DNA of 64,000 bases from contig NZ_JBGUAX010000002.1 in the NCBI RefSeq assembly GCF_041821065.1, positions 310,001-374,000 of the forward strand, in the 5' to 3' direction. The DNA is from Egicoccus sp. AB-alg2 (GTDB lineage: Bacteria; Actinomycetota; Nitriliruptoria; Nitriliruptorales; Nitriliruptoraceae). This document shows, piece by piece, positions 8,166 to 16,033 of this stretch. Under the pieces are notes generated by a model. It was given only the letters and a program-made list of their open reading frames with translations. It made no database searches and had not been told where the DNA came from. Position 1 is the first letter of the stretch, and the number at the start of each line of letters is the position of its first letter. Made by a program: the position numbers and the translations under genes.

Positions 8166-9637
8166 ATCGTCGGGTCGCCGCGAACCTGGTCTGGGTGGTG
8201 CTGTTCGCCGCCGTCGTCACCGTCGGCGCGTTCCTCACGTTCGTCACGGGCGTCCTGTTCGACGACAGCTACCAGGTCCGCGTGCCCATGCCCGAGGCCG
8301 GCGGCGTCCTGCCCGACCAGGAGGTGACCGTCCTCGGCCGCGCCGTGGGGCAGGTCGCCGACGTCGAGGTCACGCGCGAGGGGGTGGTGCTCACCCTGGA
8401 GATCGACGGCGGCCAGCAGGTCCCCGACCCGGCCGTCGCACAGGTGTTGCGCCGCTCCCCCATCGGCGAACAGGCCGTCGACCTGCGGCCCACGACCGAC
8501 GACTGGGCCGCGGCCGAGCCGGGCGCCACGATCGAGCCGGTCGAGGCGATCGTGCCCGCGCCGGTGCCCTTCCTGCTCGAGCAGACCGTCGACCTGTTCG
8601 CCCACCTCGAACCCGACGAGGTGGGCGTGATCGTGCACGAACTGTCGGTCGCGCTGGACGGGCGCAGCGAGCGGTTGCGGATGCTCAACCGGGACAGCCT
8701 CGAGCTGCAGTCCACGCTGGTCGACGGGTTGCCGGAGTTCGAGCGGCTGATCGACTCGTCCGAGACGGTGCTGGGCGTCCTCCGCGAGCAGCGCGACGCA
8801 CTGCGCTCCGCCCTGCACAGCGGCGCCGACCTGACCGAGCTCTTCGCGGCCCAGCGCCCCAACGTCGAGGCCCTCCTCGACGCCGGCACGCCGGCGCTGG
8901 ACCGCACCAGCGACTTCGTGCTGGCCAACCGCGCCAACCTCGGCTGCCTGATGCGCGACGTCACCGACCTCAACGAGATGCTGCTCGGGCCGTCCACCTA
9001 CGAGGGTGCCGGAGCCAGCCCGTACGCCTCCAAACTCGACGAACTCGAACGGGCGCTGGTCACCCACCGGTTCTTCTTCCAGGAGGGCTTCGACATCATC
9101 GGTCAGTTCGCCCCCGACACCGGGCTGGGCTGGGTCCGTGTGCTGCTGGTGGCCGACGAGCTCCAGAAGGCCGAGTTCTACGGCGACTTCCGCCCCACAC
9201 CGACGACGCGGCCGGGCGCCGCCTGCTTGTCGGACCACTTCGGTCCGGGCGTGAACGCGGTGCGCCAGGACGGCGTCCAGGCACCGCACGAGACGGCGCC
9301 GGACATCGACTGGGCACCCGAGGTGGCGCCGGCCGACGCCACCGGCGACGAACGGAACCGGCCCGAGGGCGACGGCGGCGCCACCGCCGAGGGACGCGAC
9401 CGATCGGCGACCTCGGAAGACCAGGACGCCGACGCCGCCACGGCATCGCGAGCCCCCGGCGAGGGGCCCGACGGCGACCCCGACGACGGGCCGGTCGCGC
9501 TGGACACGACGGCCCCGACGACCGAACCGGGCGACCGCCTCGCGGCCACGCTCGCCGGCGTGGTGGGGCTGCTGGCCCTGCCGGCGCTGGCGGGGGTCGC
9601 GTGGTGGCTGAGGAGGAGGGACGAGGGTGCGGACTGA
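8162..9637 (+). CDS. mceF: Mce-family protein F with an extra C-terminal membrane helix
   Basis: Sixth Mce subunit, 491 aa. N-terminal anchor LVWVVLFAAVVTVGAFLTF (about 9-27), MlaD domain with LPDQEVTVLGRAVGQVADV, then the helical region to about residue 340. After it comes an acidic Thr/Ala/Pro-rich linker of about 100 residues. The protein ends with a strongly hydrophobic segment (about 463-483, LAGVVGLLALPALAGVAWW) and a basic-acidic tail RRRDEGAD. Such a C-terminal helix resembles a cell-wall sorting tail but no LPxTG motif is present. By positive-inside reasoning the tail would be cytosolic, making both ends membrane-anchored. The 3' end overlaps the next gene by 11 bases. Confidence 0.93.
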   Translation: MNRRVAANLVWVVLFAAVVTVGAFLTFVTGVLFDDSYQVRVPMPEAGGVLPDQEVTVLGRAVGQVADVEVTREGVVLTLEIDGGQQVPDPAVAQVLRRSPIGEQAVDLRPTTDDWAAAEPGATIEPVEAIVPAPVPFLLEQTVDLFAHLEPDEVGVIVHELSVALDGRSERLRMLNRDSLELQSTLVDGLPEFERLIDSSETVLGVLREQRDALRSALHSGADLTELFAAQRPNVEALLDAGTPALDRTSDFVLANRANLGCLMRDVTDLNEMLLGPSTYEGAGASPYASKLDELERALVTHRFFFQEGFDIIGQFAPDTGLGWVRVLLVADELQKAEFYGDFRPTPTTRPGAACLSDHFGPGVNAVRQDGVQAPHETAPDIDWAPEVAPADATGDERNRPEGDGGATAEGRDRSATSEDQDADAATASRAPGEGPDGDPDDGPVALDTTAPTTEPGDRLAATLAGVVGLLALPALAGVAWWLRRRDEGAD

Positions 9638-10244
9638 CACGGACACACCTGGCGAGTCGACGTCCGTGGCCGGGTACACAGCTGACGTCGACGCACCGGC
9701 GGACGCGGGCGAGGCGCGTGGCCGCCGGTCGAGCTGGCTGCCCTGGCTGCCCTGGCTGCTGGTCGCGCTGGCCGTCGCGGTCGCGGTCGTCGCGACGTGG
9801 CGCTGGCAGGAACTCGCCGGCCACGAGCGACAGCGGGCGGCCGTCACGGCCGCGGCCGGCGACTTCGCGGTCGCCCTGACCAACTGGGACGCCGGCGACG
9901 GCATGGCCGACACCCGCGAGTCGCTGCGTGCCGGTGGGACCGAGACGTTCGCGCAGGACGTCGACGACCTGTTCGGTGGCACTGAAGACCTGGCCGCGTT
10001 GACGGAGCTCGGCGCCCGCAGCGACGGGGACGTCCGCGACGTGTTCGTCCAGTCGCTCGACGGCGACCGTGCCGAGGCACTGGCCGTGGTGGTGCAACGG
10101 CTGACGACCGACGAAGGCCAGGAGACCAACGTCCGCTACGCCCGGATGACGCTCAGCGCGGCCGACACCGGCTGGCTGGTGGACGACGTCGAACTGCTCG
10201 TGGACGCGGCGCAGCAGGCCGCCCCCGGCGAGGCACGCGGATGA
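9627..10244 (+). CDS. Mce-associated membrane protein
   Basis: 205 aa, GTG start at 9627 inside the end of mceF, with a strong GAGGAGGAGGG stretch upstream. A ~36-residue cytosolic N-terminus precedes one membrane helix at about 40-60 (WLLVALAVAVAVVATW). The remaining ~140 residues form a small soluble domain (AAAGDFAVALTNWD, LTTDEGQETNVRYARM, WLVDDVELL) of the NTF2-like type found in Mas proteins. Mas proteins follow mceF in most actinobacterial Mce operons and are thought to stabilise the complex. Stop overlaps the uspA-like ATG. Confidence 0.88.
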   Translation: MRTDTDTPGESTSVAGYTADVDAPADAGEARGRRSSWLPWLPWLLVALAVAVAVVATWRWQELAGHERQRAAVTAAAGDFAVALTNWDAGDGMADTRESLRAGGTETFAQDVDDLFGGTEDLAALTELGARSDGDVRDVFVQSLDGDRAEALAVVVQRLTTDEGQETNVRYARMTLSAADTGWLVDDVELLVDAAQQAAPGEARG

Positions 10245-11077
10245 GCTACCGACACGTCGTCGTCGGTACCGACGGTTCGGCCACGGCGCAGCGGGCGGTC
10301 ACCGCGGCCGGCCGGGTCGCGGCCGCCCTCGACGTGCCGCTGGTCGTCGTGACGGCCTGGCGCCGGGAGCTGGCCGACCCGCCGCCACGCTCCGAGGAGG
10401 CCCGGTACCCGGGCGGCAACGCGGCGTCCCAAGAGTCGCACTGGGCGGTGGAGGTGACCTCGGACGCCGCCGGGGCCGCCCGCCGGCTGGGCGTACGCGA
10501 GGTGCGTCAGGCTCAGCCGATCGGCGAGCCGTTGGCGGCGCTGCTGGAGGTCGTCGACCGCCACCCCGACGCACTGCTGGTGGTCGGGACCCGCGGGCTG
10601 GAGGACGCCGGTGAGCGACTGGTCGGCAACCTGCCGCACCAACTGACCCATCACAGCCCGGTCGACCTGCTGCTGGCCGCCCGCCCCCACACCGATGCCG
10701 GCTGGACGACCGTCGGACTGGCCACCGACGGTTCGCGCACGGCCGCGCGGGCGGTGCGCCGCGGGCTGGACCTCGCCCAGGGACTGACGGCCACGCCGGT
10801 GCTGCTGACCGTCGCGCGCGACGATGCACGCGGGCAACGCGTCCTCGCCGAGGTGGCCGCCGACCTCGGCGTGGACGGGTCCGTTCGAGCGGACGTCGTG
10901 GTCGGCGGCGAGGTGGCACGGGCCCTGGCCACCGCAGCGGCCGAGGTGGACCTGCTGGTGCTGGGCAACAAGGGCATGACCGGCCCGTCACGGCTGCTCG
11001 GGTCGGTCGCCAACCGCATCACCCACGAGGTCCCCACCGACCTCCTGCTCGTCAACACGACCCGCCGCCGCGCCTAG
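10241..11077 (+). CDS. Universal stress protein, two tandem UspA domains
   Basis: 278 aa with two UspA folds: residues 1-145 (HVVVGTDGSATAQRAV ... VVGTRGLEDAGERLVGN) and about 150-278 (TVGLATDGSRTAARAV ... VLGNKGMTGPSRLLGS). The ATP-binding pattern G-x2-G-x8/9-G(S/N) is present in both. ATP-binding Usp proteins act as stress or energy sensors. ATGA overlap with the Mas gene and location before the transporter ATPase put it inside the Mce transcription unit, which is not a standard Mce operon member. A role in tuning lipid uptake to energy state is speculative. Confidence 0.92.
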   Translation: MSYRHVVVGTDGSATAQRAVTAAGRVAAALDVPLVVVTAWRRELADPPPRSEEARYPGGNAASQESHWAVEVTSDAAGAARRLGVREVRQAQPIGEPLAALLEVVDRHPDALLVVGTRGLEDAGERLVGNLPHQLTHHSPVDLLLAARPHTDAGWTTVGLATDGSRTAARAVRRGLDLAQGLTATPVLLTVARDDARGQRVLAEVAADLGVDGSVRADVVVGGEVARALATAAAEVDLLVLGNKGMTGPSRLLGSVANRITHEVPTDLLLVNTTRRRA

Positions 11078-11119
11078 GCAGCGCCGCTCGCCACCTGCGA
11101 CCGGATCGAAGGGATGGCC

Positions 11120-12040
11120 ATGTCCGACGTCGTGAACTACGTGGAGAACTTCGCGCCCGTCGGGGCCGGGATCGGCTTCGGCGGCTCGCGCCTGCACGAA
11201 CCGCCCGCCGACTACGACAAGTCGGTCGACCCGGTCTTCCCCGGCAACACCGTGATCGACGACCCCGTCATCAGCGTGCGCGGCCTGACGAAGTCGTTCG
11301 GGCGCAAGACCGTGCTCGAGGACATCTCGATCGACTTCCCGCGCGGGAAGATCACGACGGTGCTCGGCCCGTCGGGAACCGGCAAGTCCGTGTTCCTGCG
11401 CAACCTGATCGGGCTGCTCACGCCCGACCGGGGCGAGATCTGGGTCGGCGAGGACGACATCCCGACGCTGCGGCGCCGACGGCTGCTGGAGGTCCGCAAG
11501 AAGTTCGGGGTGCTGTTCCAGGACGGCGCGCTGTTCGGGTCGATGACGATCTACGACAACGTGGCCTTCCCGCTGCGCGAGCACACCGCCAAGTCCGAAC
11601 GCGAGATCAAGCAGATCGTCTTCGAGAAGCTCGAACTGGTCGGACTCGAGGGCGCCGCCGACCTGATGCCCGACGAGATCTCGGGCGGCATGCGCAAGCG
11701 GGCCGGCCTGGCACGTGCCCTGGTCATGGAGCCGGAGATCCTGCTGTTCGACGAGCCCGACTCGGGCCTGGACCCGGTGCGCACCGCCTACCTCAACGAC
11801 CTGGCCCGCGACATCGTCCGTGAACTCGGCTCGACCATCGTCATCGTCACGCACCACATCCCCTCGGCGCAGCAGGTCGCGGACTACGTCGGGATGCTGT
11901 TCCGACGCAACCTCGTCGCCTTCGGCAAGGTCGACGACATGTTCAACAGCTGGTACGCGCCCTGCCAGCAGTTCCTGCATGGCATCACCGAAGGACCGAT
12001 CGGGATGTCGGAGGAGCGCGACCGACCAGAACTGCTCTGA
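11120..12040 (+). CDS. Mce transporter ATPase (MlaF/Mkl-like)
   Basis: ABC ATPase of the Mce importer, 306 aa. ATG 11120 is preferred over ATG 11114 because GAAGGGA lies at better spacing. A ~48-residue N-terminal extension precedes the nucleotide-binding domain. Walker A is GPSGTGKS (about 83-90), the Q-loop region is VLFQDGALFGSMT, the ABC signature is SGGMRKR, Walker B is ILLFDEPDSGLD, and the H-loop is VTHH. SGGM and DEPDSGLDP are typical of the MlaF/Mkl group. The C-terminal 60 residues (FGKVDDMFNSWYAPCQQFL) match the regulatory tail of that group. Its linkage to the operon differs from mycobacteria, where the ATPase gene is usually elsewhere. Confidence 0.94.
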   Translation: MSDVVNYVENFAPVGAGIGFGGSRLHEPPADYDKSVDPVFPGNTVIDDPVISVRGLTKSFGRKTVLEDISIDFPRGKITTVLGPSGTGKSVFLRNLIGLLTPDRGEIWVGEDDIPTLRRRRLLEVRKKFGVLFQDGALFGSMTIYDNVAFPLREHTAKSEREIKQIVFEKLELVGLEGAADLMPDEISGGMRKRAGLARALVMEPEILLFDEPDSGLDPVRTAYLNDLARDIVRELGSTIVIVTHHIPSAQQVADYVGMLFRRNLVAFGKVDDMFNSWYAPCQQFLHGITEGPIGMSEERDRPELL

Positions 12041-12160
12041 CCGGCCCGGCAAACATCGGTCCGGTCCGAAACGGTGTCCGGTGGTCGGCGTTCGGACGTC
12101 GCGCCGCGCGCGTGAACGTGGTCACCCTGCAGCACCGTGCCCCCTGCCGCAGGACTCGAC

Positions 12161-13522
12161 GTGACCTCGACCGAATCCGTGCCGGAGACCATCGACCTCG
12201 GCCTCGTCCCCCAGGCCTCGGCGGCAGACACCGCCCGCGCCGTCAACCTCGTGCTGCTGCCCCTGCTCGCGCGGGGCCTGATCGTGCGCCGCCCGCCGAT
12301 CGTCGCCGGGGCGGAGAAGCTGGACCTCGACCGGCGCGCCGTCCGGGAGCTGCAGCGGCTGCGCCACCGCTACGGCCCGGGGCCGCTGCGCCTGCCACTG
12401 CCCCGCGACCTCGCGCTCGTCCTCGATCCCGAGCACGCCAAGCGGGTCCTGGCGGAGTCCCCGGAGCCGTTCCGCCCGGGCAACCTGGAGAAGCGCCACG
12501 CGCTGGGCCACTTCCAGCCCTACGGCGTGCTGGCCAGCCACGGGACGATGCGCGACGACCGACGGGCCTACAACGAGAAGGTGCTCGACACGCCGTCGCC
12601 GATCCACTGCCTCGCGGGGGACCTGCTCACGAAGGTGCGCGAGGAGGCCGATGCCGTGCTCGCCATCGGCGAGGCGACCGGGCGCATCACGTGGGACGAC
12701 TTCATCCAGCGCTGGTACCGGATGGTGCGTCGCGTGGTGTTCGGTGACCACGCCGCGGACGAACCCGAGACGACGGAGCTGCTCGGATCGTTGCGGGCGG
12801 ATGCGAACTGGGGCTATCTGAAGCCCAAGAACCGGCGCAAGTTCGAGCGCTTCGAGGTCCGCCTGCTGCAGCACCTCGCTCGCGCCGAGCCGGGCAGTCT
12901 CGCCCATCTGATGCACGAGACTCCCTCCTCGGCGATCACCGTGCCGCACATGCAGATCCCGCAGTGGCTGTTCGCCTTCGACCCGGCCGGGATCGCGACC
13001 TGGCGCGCCCTGGCACTCCTCGAGGGGCACCCCGAGGCGGCCGCCCGCGCCCGCGACGAAGTAGCCGGCGTCGATCTCGCGCAGCCGCACGAGCTCGAGT
13101 ACCTGCGTGCCTGCGTGCTGGAGTCATTGCGGCTGTGGCCGACGACCCCGGGCATCCTGCGCGACACGACGCAGGACACGGTGTGGGAGTCGGGCGTGCT
13201 GCCGGTCGGCACGGGCATCGTGATCTTCGCCCCGTTCTTCCACCGCGACGACGAGCGGCTGGAATTCGCCGACCGCTTCGAGCCGTCCCTGTGGACCGGC
13301 GACCACGACCCCGACGCCTGGCCGTTCGTGCCGTTCAGCGCCGGGCCCGTGGTCTGTCCCGGCCGCAACCTGGTGTTGCTGCTGACCAGCGCGATGCTCG
13401 GGTCGCTCGTCCAGCGTCACGAGTACCGCCTGCCGGCCTCGCGCCACCTCGACCCGACGGCGTCCATGCCGTCGATCTACGACCCGTTCCATGTCACCTT
13501 CGCGGTGCGGCCGCTGACCTGA
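12161..13522 (+). CDS. Cytochrome P450
   Basis: Heme-thiolate monooxygenase, 453 aa from GTG 12161 (AGGA six bases upstream); GTG 12137 is the alternative, adding eight residues. The K-helix ExxR motif is ESLRLWPTTPGILRD, the meander is DRFEPSLW, and the heme-binding loop is PFSAGPVVCPGRNL with the proximal Cys. The I-helix motif is atypical: around FDPAGIATWRALALL there is DPAGIAT instead of the usual AGxxT, so the oxygen-activation residue may be the Thr of GIAT. The substrate cannot be read from sequence. It starts 120 bp after the Mce operon on the same strand, so steroid or fatty-acid oxidation is a possible link, not shown. Confidence 0.9.
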   Translation: MTSTESVPETIDLGLVPQASAADTARAVNLVLLPLLARGLIVRRPPIVAGAEKLDLDRRAVRELQRLRHRYGPGPLRLPLPRDLALVLDPEHAKRVLAESPEPFRPGNLEKRHALGHFQPYGVLASHGTMRDDRRAYNEKVLDTPSPIHCLAGDLLTKVREEADAVLAIGEATGRITWDDFIQRWYRMVRRVVFGDHAADEPETTELLGSLRADANWGYLKPKNRRKFERFEVRLLQHLARAEPGSLAHLMHETPSSAITVPHMQIPQWLFAFDPAGIATWRALALLEGHPEAAARARDEVAGVDLAQPHELEYLRACVLESLRLWPTTPGILRDTTQDTVWESGVLPVGTGIVIFAPFFHRDDERLEFADRFEPSLWTGDHDPDAWPFVPFSAGPVVCPGRNLVLLLTSAMLGSLVQRHEYRLPASRHLDPTASMPSIYDPFHVTFAVRPLT

Positions 13523-13658
13523 CGCAAGACCGCGGGCACCGGCCGACGGCCCGGCGCCGCTCCCCTGCGGGCGGACGACTCAACCTGCGAGGCCCCGCCA
13601 CGGCCGTCGCTACCATCGGCCGCCCGCCTACCGGCAATCCCCGACCGGGAGACCCATC

Positions 13659-14240
13659 GTGGCCGAAGACGAAGGTTTCGAGCTCGAGCAGCTGCTCGGC
13701 GCCCCCCGGCGCGTCTACGACAAGCTCTTCGAGCAGCGCATGCTCTTCCTCAAGGGCCCGCTGGAGGACAAGAACGGCGACCAGCTCGTCGCCCAGCTGC
13801 TGGCGCTGGACGCCGACAGCAACAAGGACATCACGCTCTACATCAACTCCCCTGGCGGCATCATCACCGGGATGTTCGCGCTCTACGACACGATCCAGCT
13901 GCTGCAGAGCAAGGTGAACACCCGCTGTGTCGGTCTGGCCGCCTCGGCTGCCGCGTTCCTGCTGTGCACCGGCACCGGGACGCGCTCGGCCACCGAGAAC
14001 GCCCGGATCATGATCCACCAGCCCCTGGGCGGCGCCCGCGGTACCGCCAAGGACATCGAGATCCAGGCGAAGAACATCGTCTGGATGCGCGAGCGCATCA
14101 ACGACATCATGGCCGGCAAGACCGGACAGTCGGTCGACAAGATCCGCCAGGACACCGACCGCGACTTCTGGATGACGGGCGCCGAGGCCGTCGACTACGG
14201 CCTCATCGACGAGGTGCTCCAGCCCGGTCGCGGCAGCTGA
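13659..14240 (+). CDS. clpP: ClpP-family ATP-dependent serine protease subunit
   Basis: 193 aa, GTG start, close to the normal ClpP length. All catalytic elements are visible: Ser96 in GLAASAAAF, His120 in MIHQPLGG, and the Asp of DTDRDF. YINSPGGIITGMFALYDT matches the oxyanion region, and HQPLGGARGTAKDIEI the handle. ClpP forms a 14-mer that degrades unfolded proteins delivered by ClpX or ClpC. Actinobacterial clpP1-clpP2 usually sit together beside tig and clpX; here a single gene stands alone, so this is probably an additional paralogue. The N-terminus (EDEGFELEQLLGAPRRVYDK) differs from housekeeping ClpP. Ends at a strong hairpin. Confidence 0.93.
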   Translation: MAEDEGFELEQLLGAPRRVYDKLFEQRMLFLKGPLEDKNGDQLVAQLLALDADSNKDITLYINSPGGIITGMFALYDTIQLLQSKVNTRCVGLAASAAAFLLCTGTGTRSATENARIMIHQPLGGARGTAKDIEIQAKNIVWMRERINDIMAGKTGQSVDKIRQDTDRDFWMTGAEAVDYGLIDEVLQPGRGS

Positions 14241-14254
14241 CCAGATCCGGCGCC

Positions 14255-14283
14255 ACGCCCCGCCGCCCCTGGCGGCGGGGCGT
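14255..14283 (+). terminator. Hairpin terminator after clpP
   Basis: Perfect 13-bp inverted repeat: ACGCCCCGCCGCC at 14255-14267, a three-base loop, and its complement at 14271-14283. It begins 14 bases after the clpP stop. No U-tract follows, as is common in GC-rich actinobacteria. Confidence 0.8.
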
Positions 14284-14321
14284 CGCCGTCCGGTGCCCTC
14301 CCCGCCGCCGAACCCTGGAAC

Positions 14322-15035
14322 ATGATGCGCATCGGCCTGCTCGAATCCGACCACGTCGCCGGCCACCTGCACAACGTCGCCGGTGACTACGCCGACATGC
14401 TGGTCCGGCTGCTCGCCGAGCACGCTCCGGATCTCGAAGTCGTCCGTCACGACGTGGTCGCCGGCGAACCGGTCCCCGACCCGAGCACCGCGGACGGTTG
14501 GATCCTGCCGGGCAGCCGCTACGGCGTGCACGACCAGGGCATCCCGTGGATCGACGAGCTCGTCGACTTCGTCCGTGACGCCGACGCCCAGGACGCCCCG
14601 ATGGTCGGGATCTGTTTCGGGCACCAGCTCCTCGCCCACGCGTTGGGTGGCGAGGTCCGGCGCGCCGATCACGGCTGGGGCGTCGGGGTGCACGAGGCCA
14701 CGGTCGTGTCCGCGACCGACTGGATGGACCCGTCGCTGCCGAGCTACCGGCTCCTGGTCAGCCACCAGGACCAGGTCGTCCGGCTGCCCGAGGGTGCCTC
14801 GCTGCTCGCGACCAGCCGGCACGCGCCCGTCGCCGCCTACCAGCGCGGCCGGGTCGTCGGCTTCCAGGGCCACCCGGAGTTCGTCGCCGACTACGCCGAC
14901 GCGCTGATGGCCGAACGGGTCGAACGCATCGGCGCCCCGGTCGTCGAGGCGGCCCGGGCGACGCTCGACACCCCCACCGACCACGGCGCGGTCGCCCGCT
15001 GGGTCGGCCGCTTCTTCCACGCCTCGGGCGACTGA
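14322..15035 (+). CDS. Class I glutamine amidotransferase-like protein
   Basis: 237 aa. The triad of class I amidotransferases is visible: nucleophile elbow GICFGHQLL with Cys98, and the His-Glu pair in GFQGHPEF. WILPGSRYGVHD is the oxyanion strand. The fold and length match stand-alone GuaA-type amidotransferase homologues of the YfeJ/gamma-glutamyl-hydrolase-like group, not the fused GMP synthase. ATG 14322 and ATG 14325 are adjacent; either could start. No partner synthetase gene is nearby, so the physiological substrate is unknown. It could hydrolyse a gamma-glutamyl compound rather than donate ammonia. Confidence 0.85.
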   Translation: MMRIGLLESDHVAGHLHNVAGDYADMLVRLLAEHAPDLEVVRHDVVAGEPVPDPSTADGWILPGSRYGVHDQGIPWIDELVDFVRDADAQDAPMVGICFGHQLLAHALGGEVRRADHGWGVGVHEATVVSATDWMDPSLPSYRLLVSHQDQVVRLPEGASLLATSRHAPVAAYQRGRVVGFQGHPEFVADYADALMAERVERIGAPVVEAARATLDTPTDHGAVARWVGRFFHASGD

Positions 15036-15190
15036 GTCGCGGCGCCGGGGAAGCGTGACGGTGGGGTGTCGCCCCAGCCCTCCCAGACCGCCACGAAGAC
15101 GTCGTCGGGACTGGTGGTCGCGCCCTGGCTCCGGCAGGGACGGCCCTGGGGACCGCTACCGTGTCGTTCAGGAGCGAGCGGGGACATACC

Positions 15191-16021
15191 GTGGAACGAC
15201 GACGGATCGCGTCGGTGGCGGCCCTCTTCTCGGCGGCACTGCTGCTGGCGCAGGCGACGCTCGGCTGGTCCACGGCGGTCGCGCTGGGCCATCCGTTCGG
15301 TCGCGTTCCGCTGGTCACCCTGGCGCCGCTGGCCTCGGTGCTCGTCGTCGTGGTTGGGGCATCCCTGCTGTGGCGGGGCCACGTGCGTTCCGGCGCGGCG
15401 GTGCTGGTCGCCTCGACCGTTCTGTCGCTGCCGCTGCTGGCGTCGACGCTGCTGTTGTTGCGCGGGCCACGGGCCTCGCCGCTTGTCGGCAGTGTGCTGC
15501 TGTTCGTCAGCGCGTTCGCGCTGCTCGCGGTGGCGGCGGCGCTCGCCGCCTCCGAGATGAAGGCCTGGCCGTCACGCCGCCCGTCCCATCCCGGTGCCCT
15601 GTTCGTCATCGGGATGGCGCTGAGCGGCGTCGTCTGGCCGGTGGTGTCCACGCAGGTCCCGCTGGAGACCTACGACCCGACCGCGTGGAGCCAGCCACTC
15701 GTGTTCACGACCGCCGACGTCTGGTCGCGTTGGGTGTTCGTCCTGGCGGCCGTCGCCACCGCGACCGTGCTGCTGTACGCCGCTTCGGCGACCCGACGTG
15801 TCGGTGCCGTCGTCGTCGTCACGGCGGTGGTGCCGTGGCTCCTCGGCGACCTCGGTGCGGCGATCGACGCCGCGCGGCGGCCGGATGCCTTCTTCACGCC
15901 GGCCGGTTGGGTCTCGATCGCGGGGCAGGTCCTGCTGCTCGCACTGGCCGCGACCTGGTGGGTGAGGGGCCGTGACGATCGCGCGCCCGCCGCGGCCCAG
16001 TCGGTCGGGTCCCCGTCCTGA
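15191..16021 (+). CDS. Multi-pass membrane protein of unknown function
   Basis: 276 aa from GTG 15191, chosen because GGAG and CGGGGA lie upstream; GTG 15161 is possible. About seven or eight hydrophobic segments are visible, for example RIASVAALFSAALLLAQATL, PLASVLVVVVGASLLW, VLSLPLLASTLLLL, LLFVSAFALLAVAAALAA, ALFVIGMALSGVVWPV, WVFVLAAVATATVLLYAA and VSIAGQVLLLALAATWWV. I do not recognise a family. The C-terminus is short and cytosolic by its RGRDDR sequence. Ends 12 bp before the convergent deacetylase gene. Confidence 0.75.
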   Translation: MERRRIASVAALFSAALLLAQATLGWSTAVALGHPFGRVPLVTLAPLASVLVVVVGASLLWRGHVRSGAAVLVASTVLSLPLLASTLLLLRGPRASPLVGSVLLFVSAFALLAVAAALAASEMKAWPSRRPSHPGALFVIGMALSGVVWPVVSTQVPLETYDPTAWSQPLVFTTADVWSRWVFVLAAVATATVLLYAASATRRVGAVVVVTAVVPWLLGDLGAAIDAARRPDAFFTPAGWVSIAGQVLLLALAATWWVRGRDDRAPAAAQSVGSPS

Positions 16022-16033
16022 CGGCCGACGTCG

